A program made the position numbers and the translations under genes. Positions 60,764-62,114 of a stretch of 62,114 bases of DNA are shown in pieces. Source of the stretch: 73-13 sp035555435. Its GTDB lineage: Bacteria > Actinomycetota > Actinomycetes > Actinomycetales > Microbacteriaceae. How positions within the stretch are numbered: position 1 is the first letter of the stretch; each line of letters starts with the position of its first letter. The stretch is from NCBI GenBank assembly GCA_035555435.1, contig DATMGN010000010.1, positions 1-62,114 on the forward strand, in the 5' to 3' direction. The notes under the pieces are model-generated. The model searched no databases, was not told where the DNA came from, and saw nothing but the letters and a program-made list of their open reading frames with translations.

Positions 60764-61450
60764 GTGACTGACCTCGTCGATACGACCGAGATGTACCTGC
60801 GGACGATCCTCGACCTCGAAGAGGAGCGCATCGTGCCGCTCCGCGCCCGGATCTCCGAGCGCCTCGGGCACTCCGGCCCGACCGTGTCGCAGACGATCAG
60901 CCGCATGGAGCGCGACGGGCTCGTCACGGTCGAGGGCGACCGTCACCTCAACCTCACGGCGCAGGGCCGCACCCGCGCCGTCCACGTCATGCGCAAGCAC
61001 CGCCTCGCCGAGCGGCTCCTCGCCGACGTCATCGGCCTGGACTGGGCGCTCGTGCACGACGAGGCGTGCCGCTGGGAGCACGTCATGAGCGAGCAGGTCG
61101 AGCGCCGCATCTACGAGATGCTCGGCGAGCCGACCGAGTCGCCCTACGGCAACCCGATCCCGGGCCTGGAGGAGATCGGCGGCCCCGTGTCGCCTGAGTT
61201 CATGCACGGTGTCGCGAGCCTGCCGACGGTGGCGCCCGCCGTGGGGAGCGCCCGCGGCGTCATCCGCCGACTCGGCGAGCCGATCCAGGTCCACCCCGAG
61301 ACGCTGCAGCAGCTCAAGGATGCGGGCGTGACGCCCGGCGCGGAGGCGGAGCTGTCGCAGGAGTCCGGCGGGGTGCGCGTCGCGGTCGACGGCTCCGAGC
61401 CGATCGTGCTGCCGCTGGAGATCGCCTCGCACGTCTTCGTGGCCGTCTGA
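60764..61450 (+). CDS. DtxR/IdeR-family metal-dependent regulator
   Basis: 228-residue regulator with an N-terminal winged helix (MYLRTILDLEEERIVPLRAR), a metal-binding/dimer domain with MRKHRLAERLL and CRWEHVMSEQVE that hold the expected Met, Cys, His and Glu ligands, and a C-terminal SH3-like FeoA domain. It would repress iron (or manganese) uptake genes when metal is plentiful. The start is GTG after GGAGGAA; an in-frame ATG four codons upstream is possible. Confidence 0.9.
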   Translation: MTDLVDTTEMYLRTILDLEEERIVPLRARISERLGHSGPTVSQTISRMERDGLVTVEGDRHLNLTAQGRTRAVHVMRKHRLAERLLADVIGLDWALVHDEACRWEHVMSEQVERRIYEMLGEPTESPYGNPIPGLEEIGGPVSPEFMHGVASLPTVAPAVGSARGVIRRLGEPIQVHPETLQQLKDAGVTPGAEAELSQESGGVRVAVDGSEPIVLPLEIASHVFVAV

Positions 61451-61604
61451 CATCGCGTTCTGACATCGAGGCGGGTCGGCGACAACGGGCAGAACGCCGG
61501 GTGAACGCTTCCCCCGCGGCGTGCCGTTTCCGCCGCGGCGGCGAGGCCGTCGACTACGCTGAGCCCGTGGATCACATACCCGGCGGGACTCGCGGAGTGC
61601 ACTG

Positions 61605-62111
61605 ATGCGCACGCTCGTCTTGAACGCCGGATATGAGCCGCTCGCGGTCGTCTCGTTCAAGCGCGCACTGGTCCTCGTCATGAATCAGAAGGCGAACGTC
61701 ATCGCCGCCGACGAGTTCGACGTGATCCGTTCCGAGACGATGAGCTGGCCGCGGCCGTCCGTGATCATCCTCCGCCACTACGTCCGCATCCCGGGCGGGC
61801 GGCAGGCACCAGTGTCGCGCCGTGGCGTGCTGCGGCGGGACGGGCAGCGCTGCGGGTACTGCGGCTCGAACGCAACGACGATCGATCACGTGCTGCCGCG
61901 CTCGCGCGGCGGCGCCGACAGCTGGGAAAACCTGATCGCCTGCTGTCTGCGGTGCAACAACGCGAAAGGTGACCGCACGCCGGCGGAGATGGGCTGGACC
62001 ATGCGGCACAAGCCGCGGGCGCCGCACGGTCCCACCTGGCTGGTGCGCGGGACCGAGCGCGTGCAGCCCGACTGGGACGAGTTCCTCGTCCCAGGTTTCG
62101 TTGCGGCTTGA
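61605..62111 (+). CDS. HNH endonuclease family protein
   Basis: 168-residue protein. An N-terminal domain (VLNAGYEPLAVVSFKRALVL) is followed by an HNH domain (about 80-130) with the zinc-type pairs CGYC and CLRC, the His of TIDHVLPRSRGG and the Asn of WENLIACC. This is the common stand-alone HNH protein of bacteria, next to the DtxR-type gene in Microbacteriaceae from memory; its physiological role is unknown. It ends three bases from the window edge. Confidence 0.87.
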   Translation: MRTLVLNAGYEPLAVVSFKRALVLVMNQKANVIAADEFDVIRSETMSWPRPSVIILRHYVRIPGGRQAPVSRRGVLRRDGQRCGYCGSNATTIDHVLPRSRGGADSWENLIACCLRCNNAKGDRTPAEMGWTMRHKPRAPHGPTWLVRGTERVQPDWDEFLVPGFVAA

Positions 62112-62114
62112 GCG

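Overview
The window is high-GC DNA (about 70%) with actinobacterial gene content: a NadA/NadB/NadC/NifS operon under an NrtR-type Nudix regulator, a solo GroEL behind CIRCE elements, LytR_C, DUF4032, DUF3027 and Pr6Pr proteins, and a DtxR-family regulator. GTG and TTG starts and 1-4 bp stop/start overlaps are frequent. The combination looks most like a Microbacteriaceae-type actinobacterium. This is a judgement from gene content, not from a marker phylogeny.

Layout. (1) 1-26 kb is an accessory, catabolic-looking region: a vanillyl-alcohol-oxidase-family flavoenzyme (cut by the window edge) with a cupin; a Liv-type ABC importer with fused ATPases; AraC, LysR, XRE-cupin and GntR regulators, mostly beside or divergent from the enzymes they may control; a two-component flavin monooxygenase/reductase pair; an FAD hydroxylase; a beta-hydroxyacid dehydrogenase with a variant M24 hydrolase; two zinc alcohol dehydrogenases; Dabb, ketopantoate-reductase-like, aldo/keto reductase and VOC proteins; a DMT transporter; and a fused E1alpha-beta plus E2 of a 2-oxoacid (acetoin-type) dehydrogenase. 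It reads as uptake, hydroxylation, side-chain oxidation and acyl-CoA formation from an aromatic or cyclic compound. The substrate is not known. (2) 26-32 kb has a decayed holin-like gene and the nrtR-nadA-nadB-nadC-nifS operon, with an operator lying over its promoter. (3) 32-35 kb has a DUF4032 kinase-like protein next to a short MalK-like ATPase whose Q-loop, signature and H-loop are altered, then an NTF2-like protein. (4) 35-39 kb is a ribose-type ABC importer. (5) 39-46 kb is housekeeping: two DsbA-like proteins, tRNA-Thr(UGU), MsrB, an ElaA-like GNAT, LytR_C, GroEL with two CIRCE elements, a lipoprotein and a sensor kinase. (6) 46.5-53.4 kb has a Pr6Pr protein, IclR, an Ssu/Tau-type ABC importer with two permeases, and a divergent second flavin monooxygenase/reductase pair. 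This block lies between the sensor kinase and an OmpR-type response regulator on the same strand, and may be an insertion that split a two-component operon. (7) 53.4-62.1 kb is mainly core: a DHPS-like and RibD-like pair, ArsR with SulP, a cold-shock protein, DUF3027 with a 28-Asp run, SerC, a DtxR-type regulator and an HNH endonuclease.

Small non-coding structures include a 51-bp hairpin-forming element present twice, a 58-bp inverted repeat with perfect 17-bp arms, a Microbacteriaceae-style intergenic repeat, several terminator-like hairpins and several palindromic candidate operators. I see no rRNA, CRISPR array, integrase, transposase or replication origin. No gene-free stretch exceeds about 250 bases.
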